DNA of 17,839 bases from Treponema sp. (GTDB lineage: Bacteria > Spirochaetota > Spirochaetia > Treponematales > Breznakiellaceae), in assembly GCA_031288005.1 (NCBI GenBank), contig JAITSE010000069.1:1-17839 (forward strand), written 5' to 3'. Every line of letters starts with the position of its first letter. Positions within the stretch are counted from its first letter, which is position 1. Below the pieces are notes generated by a model. The model was not told the DNA's origin. It did not search any database and was given only the letters and a program-made list of their open reading frames with translations. A program made the translations under genes and the position numbers. Of the stretch, positions 8,301 through 14,379 are shown piece after piece.

Positions 8301-8449
8301 CTATCGCTTTCTTTCCCGGCGCGGGAGCGGATACCATTCAGCCCATAGGAAAAACCTTTGTCGGCGGCCTGACTGTAAGCTCCGTGATGACGCTGTTTGT
8401 AACGCCCGTGATGTATTCGCTTCTCAACCACCGCGGCTCTAAAAGATGA
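5342..8449 (+). CDS. RND-family inner-membrane efflux pump (BesB/AcrB-like)
   Basis: A 1035-residue protein of full HAE1/AcrB length. It starts at a GTG 12 bases after the adaptor stop, with GGGAGAG upstream. It has an N-terminal membrane helix, a porter domain opening FPSTVRPVLSVFTSFPGAGP, six central membrane helices (about 350-550), a second porter domain, and a final six-helix bundle. The proton-relay region in TM4 reads GMTVDASIVILENV: Asp411 is kept, but the second Asp of the usual DD pair is Ala412. The TM10 position of the AcrB lysine reads VVVNNGIVLVDY, with Asn940 replacing Lys. Such relay variants occur in non-enterobacterial RND pumps, so the gene is probably functional, exporting drugs or amphiphiles by proton antiport. 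Substrate cannot be read from sequence. The gene order matches besC-besA-besB. It ends 22 bases from convergent murA. Confidence 0.9.
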   Translation: MSITKYSVSRPVTIIVFYVLALGIAATLVPNIAVDLFPSTVRPVLSVFTSFPGAGPADVERNVTMPLERALAASKGLTEMTSNSAFESSSINLNFAYGTDMDQAMADVQTLAARLANSLPDGAGSPAVRRFDMSASPIMRLVVRGDYPPDQLRLFAEDEIQAGIERIEGVASAEVTGGTTRIVRVAVSQNRLAAHNLTLSDVTAALRGQNILTSGGSMTRGSRDYQLLTRQELADIDQVKRLVVKTVNIPQGGLAGTLNRSLAVRLEDIAEVSLAFNDNAARVSVNGQSGVYIQVQSESGSNSVQVANRVKAALKTINEDLPGGISVEVLSDDTALISATLNQVYSNAFQGAVLAMIILFIFLRNIKGTLIIGLSIPVSILLTLMFMSVFGFTLNLLTMTGLILGLGMTVDASIVILENVHNYRERGAKAEIAAVLGSQEMIRAIVTSTTTTLCVFVPLIIYKNELEMMGQLFSDLIFTVVISLTCSLAVAVTLVPALCGPIFRLDTRKQKPLKNRLLRLADSKMESFFRSLDNGYRKALDYCLSRRAMIILLVLCILIFSLLQFSGIGMNLFIRSRTDDVVNLNVSMPQGTNIETTELVLLDLAEIIRQNVKDYRNLVLTARRSGGNQGSVQITLPPPVEQTDSPDRVIQKLTPYLAGFPGARITFRAGRSMGSSSAVAITVSSRDTEALTETAEEIQQIMVRYLPEIENPAVNLDEGAPQLQIEIDRDRAAALGVSLSAIASEIRTAMDGATATTISQGDRLINIVVRFQDADRRGGVPNLDAIFVLGRNGIRISLSNVAKITEGRSPASIRRENQERLVRVTGELPQGIAATDMQRRLEDTVRRFLIPREDVNIRYLGEAVEVETYNRRFAFIIGVAVFLVFGLMASQFESFVDPLIIFFSIPLLFIGVIWIYKLGGEAMSVFSAVGIVALVGVVVNNGIVLVDYTNTLCARGLPVREACIEAGRSRLRPILMTSLTTILGMAPIAFFPGAGADTIQPIGKTFVGGLTVSSVMTLFVTPVMYSLLNHRGSKR

Positions 8450-8471
8450 TGCCGCATTCGGGGACAAGGCT

Positions 8472-9749
8472 TTACTCCGCCGCACGAATATGCGCTCCCA
8501 GACTGGAGAGCCGGGCCGCCAGATTTTCGTAACCCCGCTCGATCTGGTAAACATTGCGGATAACGCTCTTTCCATCAGCGCACATAGCGGCGATGACCAT
8601 AGCCATCCCGGCCCGCACGTCAGGACTATGAAGCTCTGAGCCTGTCAGCCGGGCAGGGCCCGAGATAACCGCCCGGTGGGGATCGCACAGCACTATACGC
8701 GCGCCCATGCCTATGAGCTTGTCCACGAAAAACATCCGGGACTCGAACATTTTCTCGTGGACCAGCACGGTCCCTTCCACCTGGGTAGCAATCACGACAG
8801 CAATGCTTGTCAAATCAGGCGGAAAACCAGGCCAGGGAGCGTCATCAATCTTTGGAATCATACCCCCCAGGTCGCAGTTGACCTGTAGTTGCTGATTAGC
8901 CGGCACACGAAGAGCCGAACCTTCGTGCTCCCACCGGATGCCCAGCTTCCCGAAGGCGTTTTTCGCGGGCCGCAGGTCCCGCTCCAGGATTCCATCAATA
9001 ATAAGTTCCCCTCGGGTAACCGCTGCCAAGCCGATGAAAGAGCCAGCCTCCATGTAGTCAGCGCCTAACTCAAAGTCAGCGCCGTACAAAGATCGCGCTC
9101 CCTGGATAGTAAGAATGTTGGAACCTATCCCGCTAATCCGCGCTCCCATCATATTTAACAGGCGGCAGAGGTCCTGCACATGAGGCTCACAGGCCGCGTT
9201 GTTCAACACTGTCCTGCCCTGGGCCAAGGCCGCAGCCATCACCGCATTTTCCGTAGCCGTTACAGAGGCTTCGTCAAGAAAGATATCCGCGCCCCGCAGC
9301 TTCTGCGCAGTAAAACAGAAAGCGCCGTCGATTTCAACCTTTGCACCGAGTTCTGTGAGAGCCTGAAAGTGGGTATCCAGCCTGCGCCGTCCAATGACGT
9401 CTCCTCCCGGAGGCGGCAGCTCCACCCTGCCCGTCCGGGCCAGAAGTGGCCCCGCAAACAAAATTGAAGCCCGGATCTTCCCCGCATATTCCGCAGGAAC
9501 CGCTGTAGTTTTAATATCTCCAGCGGACAAGCAAAAAGCATTCGGCTTCAAGGTTTCCACGGTTCCGCCAAAAGCCCTGAAAGCCTCCAGCATAACCCTG
9601 ACGTCTTCTATGCCGGGAACATTCCGCAGAACCACAGGCTCATCCGTGAGAAGCGCCGCGGCTATACAGGGCAAAGCGGCGTTCTTATTACCACTGGCCC
9701 GGATTTTTCCGCTTACTGGGCGCCCTCCCTCAATCAAGTACTGATCCAT
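8472..9749 (-). CDS. murA: UDP-N-acetylglucosamine 1-carboxyvinyltransferase, Asp-type
   Basis: A 425-residue cytoplasmic enzyme catalysing the first committed step of peptidoglycan synthesis, transfer of enolpyruvate from PEP to UDP-GlcNAc. Length and fold match MurA throughout. The N-terminal SGNKNAALP supplies the substrate-binding Lys22 and Asn23. The loop PPPGGDVIGRRRLDTH (113-128) is the active-site loop. GFPPDLTS carries the catalytic Asp, and DVRAGMAMV carries the conserved Arg near the end. The loop cysteine (Cys115 of E. coli) is Asp117 here, codon GAC at 9399-9401. Natural Cys-to-Asp MurA enzymes, including that of Borrelia burgdorferi, remain active but resist fosfomycin; I infer the same here. 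A TTGACT motif lies 33 bases upstream on the minus strand, but no good -10 or Shine-Dalgarno is visible. It is monocistronic and convergent with the efflux operon. Confidence 0.95.
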   Translation of the reverse strand: MDQYLIEGGRPVSGKIRASGNKNAALPCIAAALLTDEPVVLRNVPGIEDVRVMLEAFRAFGGTVETLKPNAFCLSAGDIKTTAVPAEYAGKIRASILFAGPLLARTGRVELPPPGGDVIGRRRLDTHFQALTELGAKVEIDGAFCFTAQKLRGADIFLDEASVTATENAVMAAALAQGRTVLNNAACEPHVQDLCRLLNMMGARISGIGSNILTIQGARSLYGADFELGADYMEAGSFIGLAAVTRGELIIDGILERDLRPAKNAFGKLGIRWEHEGSALRVPANQQLQVNCDLGGMIPKIDDAPWPGFPPDLTSIAVVIATQVEGTVLVHEKMFESRMFFVDKLIGMGARIVLCDPHRAVISGPARLTGSELHSPDVRAGMAMVIAAMCADGKSVIRNVYQIERGYENLAARLSSLGAHIRAAE

Positions 9750-9852
9750 TGCTAAACACTACAGAAGCGCCTGATTCAAGTCAATGCCTAGCTTGTTGTT
9801 TTTTATGCCGCTATGTGGTACAAAAATTCTACGCCTGTAAAAAACAGCATAT

Positions 9853-10626
9853 ATGGAACGTTTTATGGCCATTATTAGCAATGCAAACAAAGTTCTACAC
9901 CGGGTTCGAGTCAAGCTGCACCCCAATTACCTTCCCAATACGGAAGGCACATACATCGCCCGCACGGGCAGCGAGGCGAGTCTTTCTATCGAGTATGTCT
10001 GCACGGCACTGAAGAACCGGGGCGGCTTCCCCGGAAACTACGACAATCTGGTAGAGTATATTAATGAGTTTTTTAACGAGGCGCAGTGTACCGTCTCGTG
10101 GACGGCTTTTCTATCAGCACCGGTTATTTTTCGATTCACCCTAGCATGGGCGGTACTTTCGTCTCCGTGAATGAAAGTCGCGATAAGATAAATGTATGCA
10201 TCCCATGAACTTCCGTTTTCACACCCTCGCTGCGCTGCGAATCCTGACGGGACAAATTAAAGTGGGGATTAAGGGCCTTGCGGATGTCCATGCCTACATC
10301 GACGAGTTTTTTGACATCGCCACAGGCACGGTGAACGAGACTGTTACCCCGATGGTCTGTTTAAGTTTAGCGAATACAAAATAAAAGTAATTGGAAACGA
10401 CCCAGTCTGCGGCGTGTATTTTACATCCAATGCGGATCACAGTCGGGCTTTGAAGGTCAAGGGTAATCTGGCTGAAAACTCATCGGCTAGGGTCGCCGGT
10501 ATTATTCCATCCCTGACCCCGGGCAAATGGAAGGCGATTGTCAAGACTCAGTTTACCGGATCGGAAAACACAAGTCTCAAGACTCCCAGGGTTATCGAAA
10601 GCTCTTTTACCTTCACAGTGATCTAA
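9853..10626 (+). pseudogene. Frameshifted HU-like DNA-binding / DUF4469 protein gene
   Basis: Three reading frames together encode one recognisable protein of about 254 residues. The first part (9853-10090, probable original start ATG at 9865) reads KVLHRVRVKLHPNYLPNTEG, an HU-like N-terminal DNA-binding domain. The second (from 10092) reads RLVDGFSISTGYFSIHPSMG. The third (from 10196) reads FRFHTLAALR and ends VNETVTP. The fourth (from 10351) reads DGLFKFSEYKIKVIGNDP and ends TPRVIESSFTFTVI, the Ig-like DUF4469 domain. Each junction is a net minus-one change, near 10090, 10195 and 10345. Family members in Treponema and Bacteroidetes are intact proteins of this layout with no firmly assigned role. 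Three lesions in 770 bases make decay much likelier than programmed frameshifting. Sequencing error is possible but does not fit the intact neighbours. Confidence 0.85.
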
Positions 10627-10651
10627 CCTAACCTAACCTAACCTAACCTAA
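10624..10651. repeat. CCTAA pentanucleotide tract
   Basis: Five successive copies of a five-base unit (CCTAA/TAACC) follow directly from the TAA stop of the DUF4469 pseudogene; the stop itself is part of the first unit. Such tracts are prone to slipped-strand length change. Here it lies outside any intact reading frame, so no phase-variation role can be supported. Confidence 0.85.
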
Positions 10652-10941
10652 GTCTTGAGGTTCAGGTAATTTGCTTTGTAAATTACTAAGGAGCCAATGA
10701 ACGAGGCCGGTGACCTCTGGCGTCAAAATTTTTGAGTCAATAAGATAGAGTATTGAACAAATTCATGATTCACAGCGAAAGATTTAATACGCCGGAAACA
10801 AGTTTCCGACGTATTAAATCCTGAGTCGAACTACAAGCTTCGATTTCAGTGCGGAGTTGTTGATTAAAAAAATTTATATAGTCTAAGAAAAATCACTATT
10901 CCAGCCGATAATAAATTATTAGGCCGAAATATATAAAAGTC
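10652..10941. other. Non-coding AT-rich stretch with one strong palindrome
   Basis: I see no gene here on either strand. The only clear structure is a long inverted repeat: GATTTAATACGCCGGAAAC (10781-10799) and GTTTCCGACGTATTAAATC (10802-10820). The arms are 19 bases with a single mismatch and a two-base loop. No T-run follows on either strand, so it is not a typical terminator. It could be the remnant of a mobile-element end or a cruciform site. Confidence 0.6.
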
Positions 10942-11489
10942 AACAACCACCGCCAAAGGCGACGGCTTGATGGGAAGGCACTCAATAGGGGCCATCTCGT
11001 AGTTTGTAATTTTTATCCCGCCGTTCGGCATCTTTCTGATAGTTTACGTACCTCCGTATTTTTTTCTCATCCATCTCAACCATCGTAACACAGTAACTAC
11101 GACACCAGAAGTGATTCCTCAATTACGACTTTGTTCGTAATCGTTTCGTTTGTTGAAAAACGGCTATCGCCGTTCCCTTCAATATTTCCATTGCTTCGGC
11201 GATTGACAGCTTTGGAGAGATTATCGCCGCCAGGTGGACACAATCGGGTATTATCGTCATTACAAGTATTTCTATATGCTTCCATTCGCAGATTACTCTG
11301 GTTTTTTCTACCTAGGCTTTTATAGCTTCTTGCAATATCCTGTGCCGATATTTCGTGGTCCAAACCAAATGATAACTGCATTGATACACAATATGCACGA
11401 CTTTTTTCCAGTTTGCCATCTTTTTTTTCCTTCCGGCATTATGTATAGCCATCATCACATAACCACCGCCAAAGGTGGTGGTTATGTGA
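10942..11489 (-). mobile_element. Degenerate IS200-type insertion sequence
   Basis: A compact single-gene element with subterminal hairpins, as in the IS200 group of the IS200/IS605 family. The end upstream of the transposase (11455-11489) is a 16-pair hairpin, TCACATAACCACCGCC with GGTGGTGGTTATGTGA, loop AAA. The other end (about 10944-10968) is a decayed hairpin that shares AACCACCGCCAAAGG with the first, in the same orientation. Such elements move as single strands, lack terminal inverted repeats and make no target duplication, so the boundaries given are estimates. The transposase is broken, so the copy is immobile on its own. Confidence 0.75.
10982..11419 (-). pseudogene. tnpA: IS200-type TnpA transposase with two in-frame stops
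   Basis: A single frame of 145 codons reads through as a full-length HUH/Y1 transposase. It starts MANWKKVVHIVYQCSYHLVW and continues with TKYRHRIL, HIEILVMTIIPDCVHL, LSIAEAMEILKGTA, LRNHFWCRSYCVTMV and KIRRYVNYQKDAERRD. There is a TAG at 11312-11314 and a TAA at 11123-11125. Both could be single C-to-T changes from Gln codons. The metal-binding HUH motif, normally DHVHL, reads DCVHL, so one metal-ligand His is lost. The candidate catalytic Tyr in RSYCV remains. The element is therefore inactive on two independent grounds. Confidence 0.85.
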
Positions 11490-11753
11490 GTTTTAATAAA
11501 AAATGCCTCCATGATATCAAATATAGATATAATACTGAAATTTTTACTCTCATTAGAGCATCAAAACGGAGGATTGTCTTATCATGAATTATTTGAAAAA
11601 ATAACACCGCTAATAGCATGGCAAGGTAAAGAAAGTATACAAAAATATTTAGAGATAATAGACTTGCTCGATAACTTCAGTTATCGTAGAACCGCAGTTC
11701 ACCAAATCCAGCTTAAAAATAGCAAAATGCATGACATTTTGCTATTTTTATAA
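11490..11753 (+). pseudogene. AT-rich ORF remnant between an IS element and a palindrome
   Basis: An ATG at 11511 opens an 80-residue frame, MISNIDIILKFLLSLEHQNG, continuing LSYHELFEKITPLIAW and SIQKYLEIIDLL. The first 55 residues look protein-like and amphipathic. I do not recognise the family. The frame is open upstream to 11490, exactly at the edge of the IS200-type element, and no Shine-Dalgarno precedes the ATG. From about 11665 the coding frame runs into a palindrome and then into the stem of a terminator, which encodes the last residues. This suggests a gene fragment truncated at both ends rather than an intact small gene. Codon use is far more AT-rich than in neighbours, consistent with acquired DNA. 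Confidence 0.4.
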
Positions 11754-11786
11754 GGAATTTGTTCGATAACTGAAGTTATCGAACAA
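11669..11786. repeat. Pair of related palindromes around the pth 3' end
   Basis: CGATAAC-TTCA-GTTATCG (11669-11686) recurs with the loop inverted as TTGTTCGATAAC-TGAA-GTTATCGAACAA (11759-11786). The second, with perfect 12-base arms, contains the stop codon and last codons of pth. The two flank the bidirectional terminator, giving a symmetric 118-base unit that resembles a small mobile or REP-like insert. Confidence 0.7.
11714..11750. terminator. Bidirectional intrinsic terminator
   Basis: A perfect 16-base stem, TAAAAATAGCAAAATG (11714-11729) and CATTTTGCTATTTTTA (11735-11750), encloses the loop CATGA. The A-run on one side and T-run on the other give a U-tract in both directions. It can stop rightward transcripts and those of pth running leftward. 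Confidence 0.8.
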
Positions 11787-12414
11787 CTCTAATCCTTTTT
11801 TTATTCCACTCGGGCAGCAGTGATTCGGGGCCCTGGCTCAAAGCCAGGGCCAATGCGGCGGCTCCGGCGCAAAGGACCTGATCCAGGATAGGCTCTTCAA
11901 CGGCAGTGAAGCCGGACAGCACCCAGTTATAAATGTCCCGGTGATCCGGCCTGCCTATGCCTATACGGAAACGCCAGAATCCGGGAGTTCCAAAGCAGGC
12001 GTTCATTGAACGAAGCCCGTTGTGGCCGCCAAGTCCGCCTGAAAACTTTAGGGCCGCGGTTCCCAGGGGGAGTTCCAATTCATCGTGAACAAGGAGTATA
12101 TGCTCAGGAACTATCTTGAAGAAAGAAGCGGCCGCATATATCGACTCGCCTGAGAGGTTCATGTAAGTTTCGGGCATAAGAAAATGTATCTTTGCGGGAA
12201 GCTGCGGCCCGGCTGAGACTCCCGTCTGAAGAAATGCAGCCAGCCGATTTCCGTCCAATCCGGCATAAAGTCCTTTGTACTTTTTCTGCCAGCTTAGAAG
12301 ATGAAAAAACGGCAGCTTTTCAGCCAAAAGCCGCCCAGCATTATGCCTTGTGCGGGAATATTCACTGCCAGGATTTCCCAGAAAAGCGGCAAGTTCAATC
12401 ATATTTTTTGTCAT
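11776..12414 (-). CDS. pth: Peptidyl-tRNA hydrolase
   Basis: A 212-residue cytoplasmic enzyme that frees tRNA from peptidyl-tRNA dropped by ribosomes. All core motifs are present: FLGNPGSEYSRTRHNAG (Asn14 and catalytic His24), MPETYMNLSGES (Asn86), LLVHDELELPLG (Asp111), GGLGGHNGLRSM (Asn132) and RFRIGIGRP. They correspond to E. coli Asn10, His20, Asn68, Asp93 and Asn114. I chose the ATG at 12414, which has GGAG seven bases upstream. The next in-frame ATG (12402) is four residues on, and the frame's upstream extension to 12528 carries no family sequence. The C-terminus is odd: the last residues and the stop lie inside a palindrome, suggesting repeat insertion at the gene end. No L25 (ctc) gene, a common pth neighbour, lies in the 248 bases before tRNA-Phe. 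Confidence 0.93.
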   Translation of the reverse strand: MTKNMIELAAFLGNPGSEYSRTRHNAGRLLAEKLPFFHLLSWQKKYKGLYAGLDGNRLAAFLQTGVSAGPQLPAKIHFLMPETYMNLSGESIYAAASFFKIVPEHILLVHDELELPLGTAALKFSGGLGGHNGLRSMNACFGTPGFWRFRIGIGRPDHRDIYNWVLSGFTAVEEPILDQVLCAGAAALALALSQGPESLLPEWNKKRIRVVR

Positions 12415-12662
12415 TTCCGCGCTCCAAAAAAATACGGCTCCCCCGCAAAATTGGCTCTTTTTGTTTATACCCGTAAAACGCGGCGGGCTTGGTTGATTGG
12501 AAGGCCGGGTCCATACCGGCAAGCACACTTGCTTCGAGTCTCCGGCAGCCTAAGCTTGTACGAACCTGCGGCGGATTTGCTTGATTTCGTGGTTTTCAAC
12601 CCGCCGGCGGGACTTGGTTAAATGGCTTTTATCAAAGGCAACTTCTAAAACTTATTGTATTT

Positions 12663-12735
12663 TGCCACCTCAGAGAATCGAACTCTAGACACAAGGATTT
12701 TCAGTCCTTTGCTCTACCAACTGAGCTAAGGTGGC
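12663..12735 (-). tRNA. tRNA-Phe (anticodon GAA)
   Basis: On the minus strand the acceptor stem GCCACCT pairs with AGGTGGC, followed by discriminator A. The D-arm GCTCAGTTGGTAGAGC is present. The anticodon arm AAGGA-CTGAAAA-TCCTT shows GAA. The T-arm CTAGAGTTCGATTCTCTGAG carries the invariant TTCGA. It is 73 bases long with no encoded CCA. Confidence 0.97.
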
Positions 12736-12775
12736 GTATTTTCTGCCGCTAATACGCTGTATCGACAATAGTTTA

Positions 12776-12805
12776 TTTATATTCCAAAAAGCCCTATATA
12801 GTCAA
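12776..12805 (-). promoter_or_regulatory. Probable sigma-70 promoter for tRNA-Phe
   Basis: On the minus strand TTGACT (12800-12805) is 18 bases from TATAAA (12776-12781). Transcription would begin around 12768, some 30 bases before the tRNA. The gap between the DUF4105 gene and the tRNA is AT-rich around these boxes. Confidence 0.5.
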
Positions 12806-12841
12806 TGCTTTTTCCGCGGTTTTTGATTTTTTACGGCGTTA

Positions 12842-14158
12842 TCACCCGGATGCGGCTTTGCCAGGCGCCGGCGCATATCCTGATCTTTTGTACAAACGGC
12901 CTATCAGGGGGATTATGCCCAGCGTCAAGGCTACAGGCAGTATAAGCGCAAGGTCCGCCTGGTTCTGCTGATAAAACCATGGAAGCAGCCTTATTATCAT
13001 GGTGAAGACGCCGCCCAGAAAAACATAGGTCCAAAGTATGCAGAGAGGTTTTTCCGGCGAAAAGCCGCGTTTCCGGGGAGCGCCGGGCTTTCGCCTGCTT
13101 TTGCCCCTGGCCATCATAATGCCCAGGGGAACCGCCGCAAGGAGCAAAGGGTTGGCGTAGATAAGGTTTATGTTGTGGTATGTGTAATCGTGATTTGTGA
13201 AAAAGGCCATAAAAAACAGAAGGGCCCCCGCGCCGCCAAAAAAGAGGCCGAGGAGCGCTTCGGAAACGCCGAGAAGAATACGCCCAGCGGCTGGTTTTTT
13301 GCGGCGTATACGGGTAAAGGTGAATAAAAGGAGAAGCACGGCGGCGCCTGCGGCAAGCGTCCGGGGCCACTGTTCGCGGGGAGCTTCAAGGACCGGCGGA
13401 CGGTTTACCGCCCTGTTCAGGGTTTCCACAGAGCTTACGAGCTTCCGCTCCACGCCCCGGGAATCAGTGTAGGAAAAATCCAGAACGCAATCGCCTATTT
13501 TTTGCGGCAGGAACATTTCCTGCCATACCGTAACAGAGGCGTCGATGTTTTGCCCCATCCAAAAGTTAAGCAGCCAGTCATAGAATGGAGAAGCCCAGAG
13601 GTGCCTCCTGACGTGCTGCCTCAGGGTGTACTGTCCAGGAGCCTCTCCGAAGGCGGCGCGGAATTGGCCGTCTGTGGCCATATCCAGAATATCCCGTATC
13701 CTGGTGGCGCAGTTGTCCTTAAATTGGTGGTAATAATAGTTCCGGTTTTCAGGCAGGATGTTCCATTCGGCGAAACGGCGTATCTCTTCTTTTTTTTGGG
13801 CCGGCAGGTCCAGGGTATACACTGTAATTTCCCGGTTTGTGTTACGGTAGGATCGAAAGCTCAACGCAGACTGAGAAGCGCCGCAGCGGTAGAGGAGCCG
13901 GCCAAAGGCGAAATCTACAAAAAAACGCTCCGCGTCAAATGAAAAGATACCCCAGTCATAGAAATTACTCTGCCCGGTAACGGAGTCATCGATAAGCAAA
14001 GCGACATGGCCCCACTTGAAATAAAGCTCGTCCCCGGGTCCCATGACGGCGAGCCTGACCGTAAGGTAGCCGTCTCTATCTCCGGCCTGTGGAAAGGCTC
14101 TGAAAACGGATACCGTGAGGAATAAGGCGGCCAGAATAAGGGGTAAACAGCGTTTCAT
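12842..14158 (-). CDS. DUF4105 / Lnb-like periplasmic-domain membrane protein
   Basis: A 438-residue protein from the ATG at 14158. It has a signal sequence (MKRCLPLILAALFLTVSVFR), then a papain-like DUF4105 domain. The likely dyad is His51 in ELYFKWGHVALLI and Cys150 in FKDNCATRIRDIL. About five membrane helices fill the C-terminal third, beginning TLAAGAAVLLLLFTF and ending LALILPVALTLGIIPLIGRL. Pfam names this domain after Lnb, the lipoprotein N-acyltransferase described in Bacteroides, which adds the third acyl chain to lipoproteins. A similar role is possible but unproven; other DUF4105 proteins have unknown functions. The longer frame starts with TTG at 14182 and lacks support. A weak GGCGG lies just before the chosen ATG. 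It is a lone gene, divergent from the diguanylate cyclase. Confidence 0.8.
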   Translation of the reverse strand: MKRCLPLILAALFLTVSVFRAFPQAGDRDGYLTVRLAVMGPGDELYFKWGHVALLIDDSVTGQSNFYDWGIFSFDAERFFVDFAFGRLLYRCGASQSALSFRSYRNTNREITVYTLDLPAQKKEEIRRFAEWNILPENRNYYYHQFKDNCATRIRDILDMATDGQFRAAFGEAPGQYTLRQHVRRHLWASPFYDWLLNFWMGQNIDASVTVWQEMFLPQKIGDCVLDFSYTDSRGVERKLVSSVETLNRAVNRPPVLEAPREQWPRTLAAGAAVLLLLFTFTRIRRKKPAAGRILLGVSEALLGLFFGGAGALLFFMAFFTNHDYTYHNINLIYANPLLLAAVPLGIMMARGKSRRKPGAPRKRGFSPEKPLCILWTYVFLGGVFTMIIRLLPWFYQQNQADLALILPVALTLGIIPLIGRLYKRSGYAPAPGKAASG

Positions 14159-14323
14159 ACCGCCATTCTGCATAATAAACAAGCTTATTGCAACTACGGG
14201 AAATATTTAAGCGAAGATCCCAGTTTCCGGTCTGGCTTCCAAAGTTTTCCGGCCGGAATCCCATGTGGACTGCCCGGCATGGCGCTGAATATTCCCGGGA
14301 CCTGCCGTGGAAATACGCAGCAT

Positions 14324-14352
14324 TTGCGAAGGTTCCAATTATTTGATATAAT
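14324..14352 (+). promoter_or_regulatory. Sigma-70 promoter for the diguanylate cyclase
   Basis: TTGCGA (14324-14329), a 17-base spacer, then a perfect TATAAT (14347-14352). Transcription would start near 14359, giving a leader of about 20 bases containing AAAGGA ahead of the ATG at 14380. Confidence 0.65.
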
Positions 14353-14379
14353 AGTATAAAGCCTCTAAAGGATGCGGTC

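Noticed and set aside
10624..10651. CCTAA tract as a telomere-like end
   Set aside because: Only five units, and they are internal to the sequence, so a slippage-prone microsatellite is the simpler reading.
11312..11314. TAG in the transposase as recoding (pyrrolysine or selenocysteine-like)
   Set aside because: A second, different stop (TAA) and a lost HUH histidine show simple decay; UGA is not involved and no recoding element is seen.
12301..12621. Plus-strand ORF overlapping the pth start
   Set aside because: Half of it is antisense to pth, the rest is the upstream gap, and no ribosome-binding site or family feature is visible.
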